A stretch of 64,000 nucleotides of DNA from Sphingobacterium pedocola (lineage in GTDB: Bacteria > Bacteroidota > Bacteroidia > Sphingobacteriales > Sphingobacteriaceae). Of this stretch, positions 33,866 through 42,980 are shown piece after piece; the first letter of the stretch is position 1; each line of letters starts with the position of its first letter. The notes under the pieces were generated by a model. It had not been told where the DNA came from. It saw only the letters and a program-made list of their open reading frames with translations, and did not search any database. The stretch is taken from assembly GCF_015209965.1 (NCBI RefSeq), contig NZ_MU158689.1, positions 2,071,667 through 2,135,666 of the forward strand, given 5' to 3'. A program made the translations under genes and the position numbers.

Positions 33866-35644
33866 ATGAAAGAACTCGCATACCTCAATAAATACTTTTA
33901 TAAATATCGCTGGCATTTGGTTCCCGGTGTTATTTTCGTCATTATTTCCAATTATTTTGGCATTCTTCCTGCAAAAGTAATACGAGAGGCCTTCGATTTA
34001 GTGAAAGAAAACATTGACTTATACAGACTGTACAACGGTTTTGAAAGACAAGATATCATCTACAATATATTTGGCAGTAGTTTACTTTTCTTTGGTGCAG
34101 TAGTACTTTTCCTCTCATTACTTCGCGGAATTTTTCTATTCTTAATGCGTCAAACTATTATCTTAACCTCAAGACGTATAGAATACGATTTGAAAAATGA
34201 GATTTATGCACACTATCAAGATTTAGATTTTTCATTTTTCAGAAAAAACAACACCGGAGATTTAATGAATAGGGCTACAGAAGACGTAAATCAAGTACGA
34301 AACTATCTTGGCCCGGCTATTATGTACGCCATTAATACCATTGTACTTTCCGTCATGATCATCTACGCCATGTACGATGTCAACCCTACTTTAGCCACTT
34401 ACGCATTACTGCCAATTCCTATTATCTCTGTAGTTATTTTATTTGTAAATCGCATCATAAACAAAAGAAGCACGCACATTCAGGCACAGCTTTCCAAATT
34501 ATCTTCTTTCGTACAAGAAACTTTTTCTGGTATCCGTGTTATAAAAACCTACAATCGCGAAGAAGATAAAATGGATGAGTTTGCAAAAGAAAGTAATATA
34601 TACCGCGCCACGTCCCTAGATTTAGTACGCATACAGGCGGTCTTCTTTCCCTTAATTATCTTTTTAGTAGGGTTCAGTACAATTATCACCGTGTATATTG
34701 GAGGTATCGAAGTAAATAAGGGAACTATTACAGCCGGCAACATTGCGGAATTTATCATGTACGTAAATCAATTGACATTTCCTGCGATGGCTTTGGCTTG
34801 GGTTACTTCTCTTATCCAACGCGCAGCTGCATCGCAAAAACGAATAAATGAATTCTTAAAAACAAAGCCCGAAATAAAAAATGGCACGATCAATCGTACT
34901 TTACATGGTGATATTGTTATAGAGAACCTTTCTTTCACCTATCCCGAAACAGGAATAACAGCTATAAACAACCTGAGTGTACATATCCCTGCCGGAAAAA
35001 CTTTAGCCGTAATTGGCAAAACAGGCTCCGGCAAATCGACCTTAGCCAATTTATTGCTCCGTATGTACGATGCAGATCAAGGGACGATCAGATACGACAA
35101 CACACCTATTGAACAGTATGACTTTAAAAGCCTACGTCAGCAAATGGGATTCGTACCGCAACAAGTATTTCTATTCTCTGATACTATTGCCAATAACATT
35201 GCTTTTGGATTGGACGAATGTGAAGATGAACGTATTGCGCAATCGGCTAGAGATGCCGCAGTATACGAAAACATCATGGCATTTGACGAAGGATTCCAGA
35301 CGCATATCGGCGAAAGAGGCATCACGCTTTCAGGAGGTCAAAAACAACGTGTTTCGATCGCCCGCGCCTTAGCGAAGAATCCCGAAATATTAATATTTGA
35401 CGATTGCCTATCCGCTGTTGACACCAAAACCGAAGAAGAAATACTTCATAATCTCGGTCGTATCATGCGGGGAAAAACTTCTATTTTCATAGCACACCGC
35501 GTTTCAACGATAAAGAATGCAGATCATATTATCGTACTCGACAACGGCAGAATTATTGAAGAAGGCAAACACGATGAGCTACTTGCGTTAGGGGGTGCAT
35601 ATGCAGAACTCCATGAAATGCAATTACTTCAAAGTGCAGATTAG
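33866..35644 (+). CDS. ABC exporter, MsbA-like (permease-ATPase fusion)
   Basis: Protein of 592 residues. The membrane domain with six helices covers about 1-320 and includes the coupling stretch ETFSGIRVIKTYNREE. The ATPase domain has Walker A IGKTGSGKSTLANLL, Q-loop VPQQVFLFSDT, signature TLSGGQKQRVSIARAL, Walker B ILIFDDCLSAVD and the H-loop His in FIAHRVST. In Walker B the usual catalytic Glu after LIFDD is Cys, which could slow ATP hydrolysis at one or both sites. The half-transporter would form a dimer exporting lipids or drugs. Substrate unknown. Confidence 0.88.
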   Translation: MKELAYLNKYFYKYRWHLVPGVIFVIISNYFGILPAKVIREAFDLVKENIDLYRLYNGFERQDIIYNIFGSSLLFFGAVVLFLSLLRGIFLFLMRQTIILTSRRIEYDLKNEIYAHYQDLDFSFFRKNNTGDLMNRATEDVNQVRNYLGPAIMYAINTIVLSVMIIYAMYDVNPTLATYALLPIPIISVVILFVNRIINKRSTHIQAQLSKLSSFVQETFSGIRVIKTYNREEDKMDEFAKESNIYRATSLDLVRIQAVFFPLIIFLVGFSTIITVYIGGIEVNKGTITAGNIAEFIMYVNQLTFPAMALAWVTSLIQRAAASQKRINEFLKTKPEIKNGTINRTLHGDIVIENLSFTYPETGITAINNLSVHIPAGKTLAVIGKTGSGKSTLANLLLRMYDADQGTIRYDNTPIEQYDFKSLRQQMGFVPQQVFLFSDTIANNIAFGLDECEDERIAQSARDAAVYENIMAFDEGFQTHIGERGITLSGGQKQRVSIARALAKNPEILIFDDCLSAVDTKTEEEILHNLGRIMRGKTSIFIAHRVSTIKNADHIIVLDNGRIIEEGKHDELLALGGAYAELHEMQLLQSAD

Positions 35645-35712
35645 AACTTCTTGTTTGACCGATAAATAATTCTTATCTTTCCTCCTCATTATTAACTTAT
35701 GTTAGAACCTGT

Positions 35713-37692
35713 ATGAGGATTATATCTCTCCTTTTAGGCGTATTATTTAGCCATTCTTCTTTCGGACAACTTGTCGAGCTTGATCCAATTAGACACCGCG
35801 ATTTTTCGGTCGATTACACACAGCTCGATAGCAATGCACGCGCTGTAGTCATTTCAGAATTGGGAAAAACAACAATAGACCTAGTAGAAGCCGAGAGATC
35901 CATACGTGTCTTGCACCGCTATGCTATCCGAATTAAAATAAACAAAAAGGAAGGTTACGATAAGGCCAATTTTTCACTTCCCCTTTATAAATATGGCGGC
36001 GACTTCGAGACAATACAAGATATAAAAGCGAAAACGTACAACCTAACAGAAAATAAGATTAACATTTCTGAGCTTAAGAATAAGGATATCTATACAGAAA
36101 ATAAAACTCCATTCGTCAAACTTAGCAAATTCACATTACCTGATGTACGCGAAGGATCAGTTATTGATATCGAATATACTATTATATCACCCAATATTTT
36201 CAATTATAAAAAATGGGAATTTCAGTCCGATATTCCAAAACTTAAAAGTACCTATACTGCAATAATTCCGGCATTGTACAAATACAATGTGACCCTTCGG
36301 GGAGCCCTGAAGTTGGAAGATGTAAAATCCAAAGTGCTGCGGGAATGTTTTCGGGTCGGAGGAGCAAAAGCCGATTGTTCTGAATTGACTTACTCCATGA
36401 AAAATATACCCGCCTTTGAAGAAGAGGACTATATGCTATCTCCGCAAAACTACATTTCTGCCATCAATTTTGAAATGGAAGAAGCGCAGCATTTGAATGG
36501 CGCTAAACAAACCTATACGAAAAAATGGAGCGACGTAGACCGCGAATTGATGACCGAGAAGGAATTTGGTGGCCAAATCAAAAAAACTAAATTCTTTCTT
36601 GAAGCTCTTCCCGACTCTATACTATCACAAACAGACCTACGCCTGAAAGCGAAATCGATCTACTCCCATATACAGGCCAGGATAAAATGGAATAACATGT
36701 ATGGGAAATATAGTCAATTCGGTGTGGAAGAAAGTTACGAAAAAAGATCAGGCAATGTCGCTGACATAAATTTTTCGCTTATAGCAGCCTTAAATGCCGC
36801 AAATATAGAAGCTTACCCTGTACTTGTTTCCACACGTGAAAATAGCCTTCCAAATTCGCTTCATCCAGTTCTGACCGATTTTAACTATGTTATTGTAGGC
36901 GTCAAACTCGACAATGAGACCATTCTCGCAGATGCGAGCGAAAATTTCCTGCCCTTTGGCGAATTACCCCTACGCTGTATCAATGAAAAAGGACGTATCA
37001 TTTTTTCACGGAAATCATCAGAGTGGATACCCCTAGAAAACAAGACTAAATCCCTAACGTCCTATTCTTTCGATGGTGAATTAGACCTCTCCACAAAACT
37101 GATTGGTAGTCTGACAATAACATACGATGGGTTAGATGCACTTCGTAAGAGAAAAGAAATATCAGGCTATCCATCCGTTACGGAGTACGAAGAAAAATTG
37201 GACGAACGATTGACCAATATATCGTTAACAAATTTAAATATACAGAACCTGGAAAATCTGGATCTGCTATTATCCGAGCAATTTGATGTAATAGTCGACG
37301 TTGGAAACGGCCACATCCAACCTAAAACTGTTTTCAACCTCAATCCCATCTTTATCGATCGTATTACACGAAATCCATTTAATTTAGACGATCGAACATA
37401 CCCCGTAGATCTTGGTTCCCAACGGGAAGAAAAACATAATTTCAGTATCGTGCTACCCGAGGGAATCACGGTTCAATCCGGTCCAAAAACCGCTAATCTT
37501 ACCCTCCCCGACGGCGCAGCTAGATATGTGTATAAAAACAGTATAGATAATAACGTGTTGATGATCCAACAGAGCCTTTCTTTAAACAAAGCCGTATTCA
37601 ATACAGACGAATATTTCTTTTTAAAGGAACTATTTTCACGAGCTATCCAACATTTAAAAGTCGATTATATTTTAAAATACAACAATGAGTAA
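35713..37692 (+). CDS. DUF3857 protein, inactive transglutaminase-like
   Basis: Protein of 659 residues with a signal peptide (MRIISLLLGVLFSHSSFG). The N-terminal DUF3857 beta-domain (about 20-270) includes LEAERSIRV-like ERSIRVLHRYAIRI and FTLPDVREGSVIDIEYTI. A transglutaminase-like domain follows, and a C-terminal beta-domain ends the protein. Where active family members have GDCK, this one has GNVADIN (about 347-353), and FNY stands where the His is expected, so the catalytic Cys and His are absent. The protein is probably a periplasmic binding or scaffolding partner. The next gene overlaps it by 8 nt. Confidence 0.82.
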   Translation: MRIISLLLGVLFSHSSFGQLVELDPIRHRDFSVDYTQLDSNARAVVISELGKTTIDLVEAERSIRVLHRYAIRIKINKKEGYDKANFSLPLYKYGGDFETIQDIKAKTYNLTENKINISELKNKDIYTENKTPFVKLSKFTLPDVREGSVIDIEYTIISPNIFNYKKWEFQSDIPKLKSTYTAIIPALYKYNVTLRGALKLEDVKSKVLRECFRVGGAKADCSELTYSMKNIPAFEEEDYMLSPQNYISAINFEMEEAQHLNGAKQTYTKKWSDVDRELMTEKEFGGQIKKTKFFLEALPDSILSQTDLRLKAKSIYSHIQARIKWNNMYGKYSQFGVEESYEKRSGNVADINFSLIAALNAANIEAYPVLVSTRENSLPNSLHPVLTDFNYVIVGVKLDNETILADASENFLPFGELPLRCINEKGRIIFSRKSSEWIPLENKTKSLTSYSFDGELDLSTKLIGSLTITYDGLDALRKRKEISGYPSVTEYEEKLDERLTNISLTNLNIQNLENLDLLLSEQFDVIVDVGNGHIQPKTVFNLNPIFIDRITRNPFNLDDRTYPVDLGSQREEKHNFSIVLPEGITVQSGPKTANLTLPDGAARYVYKNSIDNNVLMIQQSLSLNKAVFNTDEYFFLKELFSRAIQHLKVDYILKYNNE

Positions 37693-39598
37693 CCAATCAA
37701 TTTTAACCTTTTTATCACTTTTATTTATCCAGTATAATCTTGTCGGACAAGAGTATGCTATCGAAAAGATACCTATTGAATTAAAAAGTCGCGCCACGGC
37801 AATAGTACGACATGAATTCATCACTCTTGACATGAGAAACGAGACCAACATAATCGAATCCGTGACCCGGGCAATCACCATCCTAAATAAAGCCGGTGAA
37901 ACCCATGCCGAATTGCTTTTGTTTTATGATAAAAGCAAATCTGTAAAAGAGGTGAAGGGTGCTGTGTACAATGAACTTGGTATTCAAATGAATAAATTTA
38001 GCTTAAAAGATTTTAAAGATTACAGCGCTACAGGACAAGTGAGCATGTATGATGATATTCGTGTAAAACATTATCAGCCATCCATATCGGTTTATCCATA
38101 CACCGTTGTTTATTCATATGAAATAAAACATAGTCAGAATCTTTTTATTCCGTATTGGAGACCCAATTACTACTCCGATCTGGCTGTTGAGAAGAGCAGT
38201 TATCAATTTCAATGTCAACCCCAACAAGCGCTACGTATCAAAACAGAAAATATCCCTGCTGAGGCGAAGATAGAAACAACAGATAAATCCAAAACCTATA
38301 TCTGGACAGCGACTAATCTTCCGGCACGTAAAGACGAACCATTTTCACCGATAGAATATGCTGAAGGAATATGTGTAAAAGTCGTGCCCGAACAGTTCAA
38401 ATATTACAAAAAGGAAGGCCAAGTAAACGATTGGGAACAATTTGGAAAATGGGTATATGACGACCTATTAAAAGATAAAAAAGACCTTTCACAGATTGCG
38501 AAAAACAATGTACGAGATATCATCAAAAGTATTGAATCACCGAAAGCCAAGGCAAAAGCGCTGTACGAATACATGCAAAGCAAAACACGATACATTAGCA
38601 TACAGGTGGGAATAGGTGGTTTAGAACCATTTCCGGCATCTTATGTGGAACGATTAGGTTATGGAGACTGTAAAGCCTTAGTAAACTATATGCAAGCCCT
38701 CTTGGACGAAGCAGACATCCCCTCCTACTACTGCATCGTAGAAGCAGGCAATACAAAGATGAGTCTAGATACCGAATTTGCAAATGCGGTAGACGGTAAT
38801 CACATCATCCTATGTATACCTTTTGAGGGCGATACGACATGGCTTGAATGCACAAGCCAAAAACAACCTTTCGGGTTTCTTGGAGATTTTACCGATGACA
38901 GGCTCGTACTGGCTTGTACCGAAGAAGGGGGGAAAGTACTTCGCACACCGAAATACAATTGGACGCAAAATCTACAAATCAGAAATGCAGACCTCCGTGT
39001 GCAACCCGACGGAACAGTGACGGGACAAATCAAAACAACCTTTAGTGGGGCTCAGTTTGAAAATCATTTTAGCAACGTTTTCAAAAATCCGATTGATCAA
39101 AATAAAACGTTAAAAGAGTATTATGATGTAGACAATATATACTTCAATAAAGTAAATTACGAAATCAGCGATACAAATGGCCCGGTTGTAATCGAAAAAC
39201 TGGATATCAACATTAAGAGTTATGTTGTAAAAAACGGTAACAACATCATTATACATCCAAATATTTTTAATATATCACGGTCGATTCCAGAATCTAGAAA
39301 CCGCAAAAACCAACTTTATATTAATCGGGGGTACACCGATATTGATGAATTGACCTTCGAACTTTCAGAAGACATCAAAGGAAAAATCATGCCTGTAAAT
39401 AAAGTTTTGGAAAGCCCAATGGGAGCATACAATCTTGCTATAAAACAAGAGAACAACCGTATTCATTTTTACAGAAAACTGGAAATCAAGGAAGGCCTCT
39501 ATGCCACAGAAGATTACCAAAAATATTTCGATTTCATGAAAGAGGTTTCGGCATCGGACAAAGGAAAATACAATCTTCCTCTTGCTATAAACGAATAA
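37685..39598 (+). CDS. DUF3857 protein with intact transglutaminase triad
   Basis: Protein of 637 residues, a paralogue of the previous gene with a signal peptide (about 1-20). The transglutaminase-like domain keeps Cys329 (GYGDCKALV), His373 (GNHIILCIP) and an acidic residue at 388 (WLECTSQ, Glu for the usual Asp). This looks like an active periplasmic cysteine protease or transferase of unknown substrate. Its ATG lies inside the end of the upstream paralogue (ATGAGTAA), so the two proteins are probably made together and may work as a pair. Confidence 0.83.
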   Translation: MSNQSILTFLSLLFIQYNLVGQEYAIEKIPIELKSRATAIVRHEFITLDMRNETNIIESVTRAITILNKAGETHAELLLFYDKSKSVKEVKGAVYNELGIQMNKFSLKDFKDYSATGQVSMYDDIRVKHYQPSISVYPYTVVYSYEIKHSQNLFIPYWRPNYYSDLAVEKSSYQFQCQPQQALRIKTENIPAEAKIETTDKSKTYIWTATNLPARKDEPFSPIEYAEGICVKVVPEQFKYYKKEGQVNDWEQFGKWVYDDLLKDKKDLSQIAKNNVRDIIKSIESPKAKAKALYEYMQSKTRYISIQVGIGGLEPFPASYVERLGYGDCKALVNYMQALLDEADIPSYYCIVEAGNTKMSLDTEFANAVDGNHIILCIPFEGDTTWLECTSQKQPFGFLGDFTDDRLVLACTEEGGKVLRTPKYNWTQNLQIRNADLRVQPDGTVTGQIKTTFSGAQFENHFSNVFKNPIDQNKTLKEYYDVDNIYFNKVNYEISDTNGPVVIEKLDINIKSYVVKNGNNIIIHPNIFNISRSIPESRNRKNQLYINRGYTDIDELTFELSEDIKGKIMPVNKVLESPMGAYNLAIKQENNRIHFYRKLEIKEGLYATEDYQKYFDFMKEVSASDKGKYNLPLAINE

Positions 39599-39677
39599 GT
39601 AATCTGTGAATAATTTACTTTTATAAGGCAATCAACTTGCATATAAAATTGAATTTATCTATACTTGTAGAATATAA

Positions 39678-39751
39678 GGGGGATTAGCTCAGTTGGCTAG
39701 AGCGTTTGGCTGGCAGCCAAAAGGCCATCGGTTCGAATCCGATATTCTCCA
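39678..39751 (+). tRNA. tRNA-Ala (GGC)
   Basis: Cloverleaf with acceptor GGGGGAT/ATTCTCC (two G-U pairs), D-stem GCTC/GAGC, anticodon stem TTTGG/CCAAA and loop CTGGCAG, giving anticodon GGC. The T-loop is TTCGAAT and the discriminator A. The CCA end is not encoded (ACCCC follows). Confidence 0.95.
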
Positions 39752-39760
39752 CCCCGTTTT

Positions 39761-39805
39761 AAAAGAGAAGAGGGATTGCTTTCGTAGCAATCCCTCTTCT
39801 CTTTT
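39761..39805. terminator. Strong bidirectional terminator after tRNA-Ala
   Basis: A 20-bp perfect stem, with arms 39761-39780 and 39786-39805, around the loop TTCGT. Long purine and pyrimidine tracts let it end both the tRNA transcript and the helicase gene on the other strand. Confidence 0.9.
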
Positions 39806-39836
39806 ATATTACACACACATTTACCAAATAGCAAAC

Positions 39837-41117
39837 CTATGCTTGTCTTCTTCTTCGTTCTTTACTCGTAGGCTTGTTTCTATGAGGTCGATTATCAGAC
39901 CTTCCTCCCCCGGCTGGTTTATCTTTACCACCTTTGCCGCTCTTTACGTTTACGGACGATTTCGCCACAAAACTGGGTGACATCGTAACACCGTCCATCT
40001 CCATTACCATAAGTGCTATTCCTATTGTTTTTTCAATATCTTGAACATATGGAATTTCTTCTACATCACATAATGAGATCGCAAATCCCTCTGCCCCAGC
40101 TCTACCACTACGGCCAATACGATGCACATAAGATTCCGGCACATTCGGAATTTCATAATTGATAACATATTTCAATAAGTCAATGTCGATTCCCCGCGCC
40201 GCAATATCCGTAGCCACCAATACCTTTATTTTTTTATTCTTAAAATCTTCTAGTGCACGTTGACGTTGATTTTGAGATTTATTACCATGAATAGCCGCAG
40301 AAGAAATCTCATGCTTAAACAAAAACTTCACCAATTTGTCCGCACCATGTTTCGTACGCGTAAAAACCAAAACACTATCATTAACATCATTTTTCAACAA
40401 TTGCAAAAGTGCCTTATTTTTATTCGCTTTCTCGACATAGTATAACGTTTGCTGAATAGTTTCAGCTGTTGTAGATTCCGGTGTCACTTCTACTTTTACA
40501 GGGTTGTGCAATATACTATCGGCAAGGCTTTGGATCGTCTTCGGCATCGTCGCCGAAAAAAACAAAGTTTGACGACGTTGCGGAATGACCTGCAATACTT
40601 TTTTCACATCGTGAATGAAGCCCATGTCCAGCATACGGTCTGCTTCATCTAACACGAAGATTTCAATTTGGTGAATAGACAGTACTTTCTGGTTCATCAA
40701 ATCCAATAATCTTCCCGGAGTGGCTATTAAAATATCAACCCCCGCCTTTATTTGGTTAACTTGTGAAAATTGATTTACGCCACCGAAAATAACAGCATGT
40801 TTTAATTTTAGGTTTTCACCATATTCTTGAAAGGATTCATCAATCTGAATCGCCAATTCTCGGGTTGGGGTGAGTACCAGGGCACGAATAGTGCCTCTTT
40901 TTTGACCTTGCGGTTTTGTATTATTTAGTAGTTGCAGGATAGGAATGGCAAATGCCGCAGTTTTACCTGTTCCTGTCTGTGCACAGCCGAGTAAATCTCT
41001 CCCTTTTAGTACCTCCGGTATCGCTTCAGCCTGTATCGGTGTCGGCGTTTTGTACCCTAATGTGTCAAGTGCTGCAAGAATGGGCGCACTAACCTTTAAA
41101 TCTTTGAAAGTTGTCAT
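39837..41117 (-). CDS. DEAD-box RNA helicase, RhlE-like
   Basis: Protein of 426 residues. In order: Q-motif GYKTPTPIQAEAIP, motif I AQTGTGKTAAFAIP, PTRELAIQ, TPGRLLDL, motif II DEADRMLDMGF, motif III SAT, ATDIAARGIDI and HRIGRSGRAG. The tail is short, basic and disordered (GGKDKPAGGGRSDNRPHRNK and beyond). This is the RhlE-type layout. Such helicases help in ribosome assembly and cold adaptation. It stands alone. Confidence 0.92.
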   Translation of the reverse strand: MTTFKDLKVSAPILAALDTLGYKTPTPIQAEAIPEVLKGRDLLGCAQTGTGKTAAFAIPILQLLNNTKPQGQKRGTIRALVLTPTRELAIQIDESFQEYGENLKLKHAVIFGGVNQFSQVNQIKAGVDILIATPGRLLDLMNQKVLSIHQIEIFVLDEADRMLDMGFIHDVKKVLQVIPQRRQTLFFSATMPKTIQSLADSILHNPVKVEVTPESTTAETIQQTLYYVEKANKNKALLQLLKNDVNDSVLVFTRTKHGADKLVKFLFKHEISSAAIHGNKSQNQRQRALEDFKNKKIKVLVATDIAARGIDIDLLKYVINYEIPNVPESYVHRIGRSGRAGAEGFAISLCDVEEIPYVQDIEKTIGIALMVMEMDGVTMSPSFVAKSSVNVKSGKGGKDKPAGGGRSDNRPHRNKPTSKERRRRQA

Positions 41118-41221
41118 TCAATAATTTTAAGACAATATATATACTGTCTAGTGAATATTTACTTTCAAATCCGTGTGAAAGTGGCACGAAATAGCCTTTA
41201 AAGGCTATTCAAAAAAACAAA

Positions 41222-41245
41222 GCCGTTAAGCAAAAACTTAACGGC
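41222..41245 (-). terminator. Terminator of rplU-rpmA
   Basis: GCCGTTAAG pairs with CTTAACGGC around a 6-nt loop, 24 nt after the rpmA stop on the minus strand. A T-rich run follows. Confidence 0.8.
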
Positions 41246-41268
41246 CTTAAATCGTATAGTATCTCTTC

Positions 41269-41532
41269 TTAGTTTTGTTCAACAGGAAGTACCGAAACAT
41301 AAGATTTGTTATTCGCTTTTTTGCGAAAAACAACAGTACCTTCCACTAAAGCGTATAATGTATGGTCTTTACCGATACCTACGTTAGCATCAGGGTTATG
41401 TTGCGTACCGCGTTGACGAACAATAATGTTACCAGCGATAGCTCTTTGACCACCAAAAATTTTGATACCTAATCTCTTACTGTGTGACTCACGGCCGTTC
41501 TTAGAACTCCCCGCACCTTTTTTATGTGCCAT
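41269..41532 (-). CDS. rpmA: 50S ribosomal protein L27
   Basis: Protein of 87 residues with the standard start [20 protein letters not shown] and the block [21 protein letters not shown]27 reaches the peptidyl transferase centre with its N-terminal tail. No extra Firmicutes-type leader peptide is present. It follows rplU by 43 nt. Confidence 0.97.
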   Translation of the reverse strand: MAHKKGAGSSKNGRESHSKRLGIKIFGGQRAIAGNIIVRQRGTQHNPDANVGIGKDHTLYALVEGTVVFRKKANNKSYVSVLPVEQN

Positions 41533-41575
41533 TTTTTTATCTTAATTTATGACTTTCGTCAGATTAAAAATTCAA

Positions 41576-41887
41576 TTATAAACTGATACCAGTAATCTGG
41601 ATTTTGGAAAATTGTTGACGGTGACCGTTCTTCTTTTTGTAACCTTTACGACGTTTTTTCTTGAAAACGATAACTTTATCACCTTTTAAATGAGACAAAA
41701 TCGTAGCCGAAACTTTAGCACCTGAGATACTTGGTGTACCTACAGTAAATTTACCACCATCTTCTGCTAACAATATGTTGTCAAATTCAATACTAGCGCC
41801 TTCTTCTCCTTGTAAACGGTGCACAAAAAGATATTGGTCTTTTGCAACCTTAAATTGCTGCCCTGCTATATTTACTATTGCGTACAT
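41576..41887 (-). CDS. rplU: 50S ribosomal protein L21
   Basis: Protein of 103 residues, the usual L21 length, with MYAIVNIAGQQFKVAKDQ at the start and KKRRKGYKKKNGHRQQFSKI near the end. It binds 23S rRNA in the large subunit. It heads the rplU-rpmA operon. Promoter elements lie 37 nt upstream. Confidence 0.97.
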   Translation of the reverse strand: MYAIVNIAGQQFKVAKDQYLFVHRLQGEEGASIEFDNILLAEDGGKFTVGTPSISGAKVSATILSHLKGDKVIVFKKKRRKGYKKKNGHRQQFSKIQITGISL

Positions 41888-41923
41888 TGTTATTAATATA
41901 TTTTGTTAATATTTATTGAACGG

Positions 41924-41931
41924 CAAAGATA
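41924..41931 (-). promoter_or_regulatory. Probable -7 element for rplU-rpmA
   Basis: Reads TATCTTTG on the minus strand, with a TTG on that strand at 41952-41954 as a -33-like element (20-nt spacing). Confidence 0.65.
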
Positions 41932-41984
41932 GAAGTTTATTTTTACAGTTGCAAGTATATTTTAAACTCCGTTTCCTGTATGTA

Positions 41985-42014
41985 AAAGGGCCTCTGCTTT
42001 TGCAGAGGCCCTTT
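41985..42014 (-). terminator. Terminator after hsp20
   Basis: AAAGGGCCTCTGC pairs with GCAGAGGCCCTTT around a TTTT loop, 18 nt after the hsp20 stop. Confidence 0.85.
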
Positions 42015-42032
42015 CCTCCAATTACCTGCCCC

Positions 42033-42476
42033 TTATTTCACTTCAATCAATCTTTTTGCGACTATAGCGTCTTCTTTCTTTCCTATTTTAACATGGAGAA
42101 TACCATCTGTATAACTCGCGTCTATGTGGCTGTAGTTTACCGTATCAGGCAAGGTAAAAGATCGAGTAAAAGATGTATAACTGTATTCCTTCTTACTGTA
42201 CAATTTATCTTCTAGTTCATGCTCATCTTTCTTCTCTACAGAAATAGACATAACGTTTTTATCGACGTTAATTTTGAAATCCGATTTTTGCAAACCCGGA
42301 GCCGCCAATTCAATACTAAATGCGTCTTGTGTCTCTGTAATATTTACAGCAGGAACACGGGTTACTAAACGATCTGTGATAAATGAATCATTGAAGAGAT
42401 TGTCGAATACACTGTTTACAAAAGGATTTACACCGTCTGTATTTACTGCTTTGGTTGGAAATTTGATTAATGCCAT
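42033..42476 (-). CDS. Small heat-shock protein, Hsp20/alpha-crystallin
   Basis: Protein of 147 residues. The alpha-crystallin domain runs from about 40 to 135 and shows VNITETQDAFSIELAAPGLQ, KSDFKINVDKNVMSISVEKK, FTRSFTLPDTVNYSHIDASY and DGILHVKIGKKE (A/GxxxGxL-like). These chaperones bind unfolding proteins in the cytoplasm without ATP. An unusually strong Shine-Dalgarno sequence lies 7 nt upstream of the ATG. That is rare in this phylum and suggests high translation under stress. Confidence 0.93.
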   Translation of the reverse strand: MALIKFPTKAVNTDGVNPFVNSVFDNLFNDSFITDRLVTRVPAVNITETQDAFSIELAAPGLQKSDFKINVDKNVMSISVEKKDEHELEDKLYSKKEYSYTSFTRSFTLPDTVNYSHIDASYTDGILHVKIGKKEDAIVAKRLIEVK

Positions 42477-42483
42477 TTTATTA

Positions 42484-42490
42484 TCCTCCT
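42484..42490 (-). promoter_or_regulatory. Strong Shine-Dalgarno site of hsp20
   Basis: Reads AGGAGGA on the minus strand, 7 nt from the ATG at 42476. Most genes in this window have no such site, as is usual in Bacteroidota. Confidence 0.75.
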
Positions 42491-42617
42491 ATTATTTTTA
42501 TAAATTTAACAACGCTTGGAATCATTCAATTTATATACCAAATACATTTTTGTGAAAAAAAAATAGACAAAATGTCACTTTCAACCAAAAACAAAAGACA
42601 AATAGTCACACACTCCG

Positions 42618-42980
42618 CTAATCACGAGTATAATGCAAGGAGACTTTGGAGTTTGCTAAATCGCCTCCAAAAGGTGGATTTGTCTTTCGAATAGAAACGT
42701 CTACACCAGAGACGAAGTTATATTTTTTACGCACCAGATCTAGAATATCTTCAGCAGCAGACTCCAACAGCTTTCTCTTTGGAGACATCACCTCTACCAA
42801 CACCTGATACAATTCTTCGTAATTGACCGTATTTTTCAAATCTTCGGCATCTGGATTTTCAAATGGAAAACAAACTTCCACATCTATATAAAATTCATTA
42901 CCCAACAATTGCTCTTCTTCATAAAAGCCGATGGGCGAAAAAAAACGGACCTCAGTAAGGGCTACCTTTTGTATAACCAT
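42618..42980 (-). CDS. folB: Dihydroneopterin aldolase
   Basis: Protein of 120 residues, the usual FolB size. It shows VALTEVRFFSPIGFYEEEQL, NEFYIDVEV, NTVNYEELYQVLVEVM, LLESAAEDILD and VSIRKTNPPFGGDL. It splits dihydroneopterin to hydroxymethyl-dihydropterin and glycolaldehyde in folate synthesis. It is a single gene between hsp20 and an intergenic stretch. Confidence 0.92.
   Translation of the reverse strand: MVIQKVALTEVRFFSPIGFYEEEQLLGNEFYIDVEVCFPFENPDAEDLKNTVNYEELYQVLVEVMSPKRKLLESAAEDILDLVRKKYNFVSGVDVSIRKTNPPFGGDLANSKVSLHYTRD

Noticed and set aside
37685..39598. The two DUF3857 genes as one split gene
   Set aside because: Each has its own signal peptide and complete domain set, so they are paralogues.
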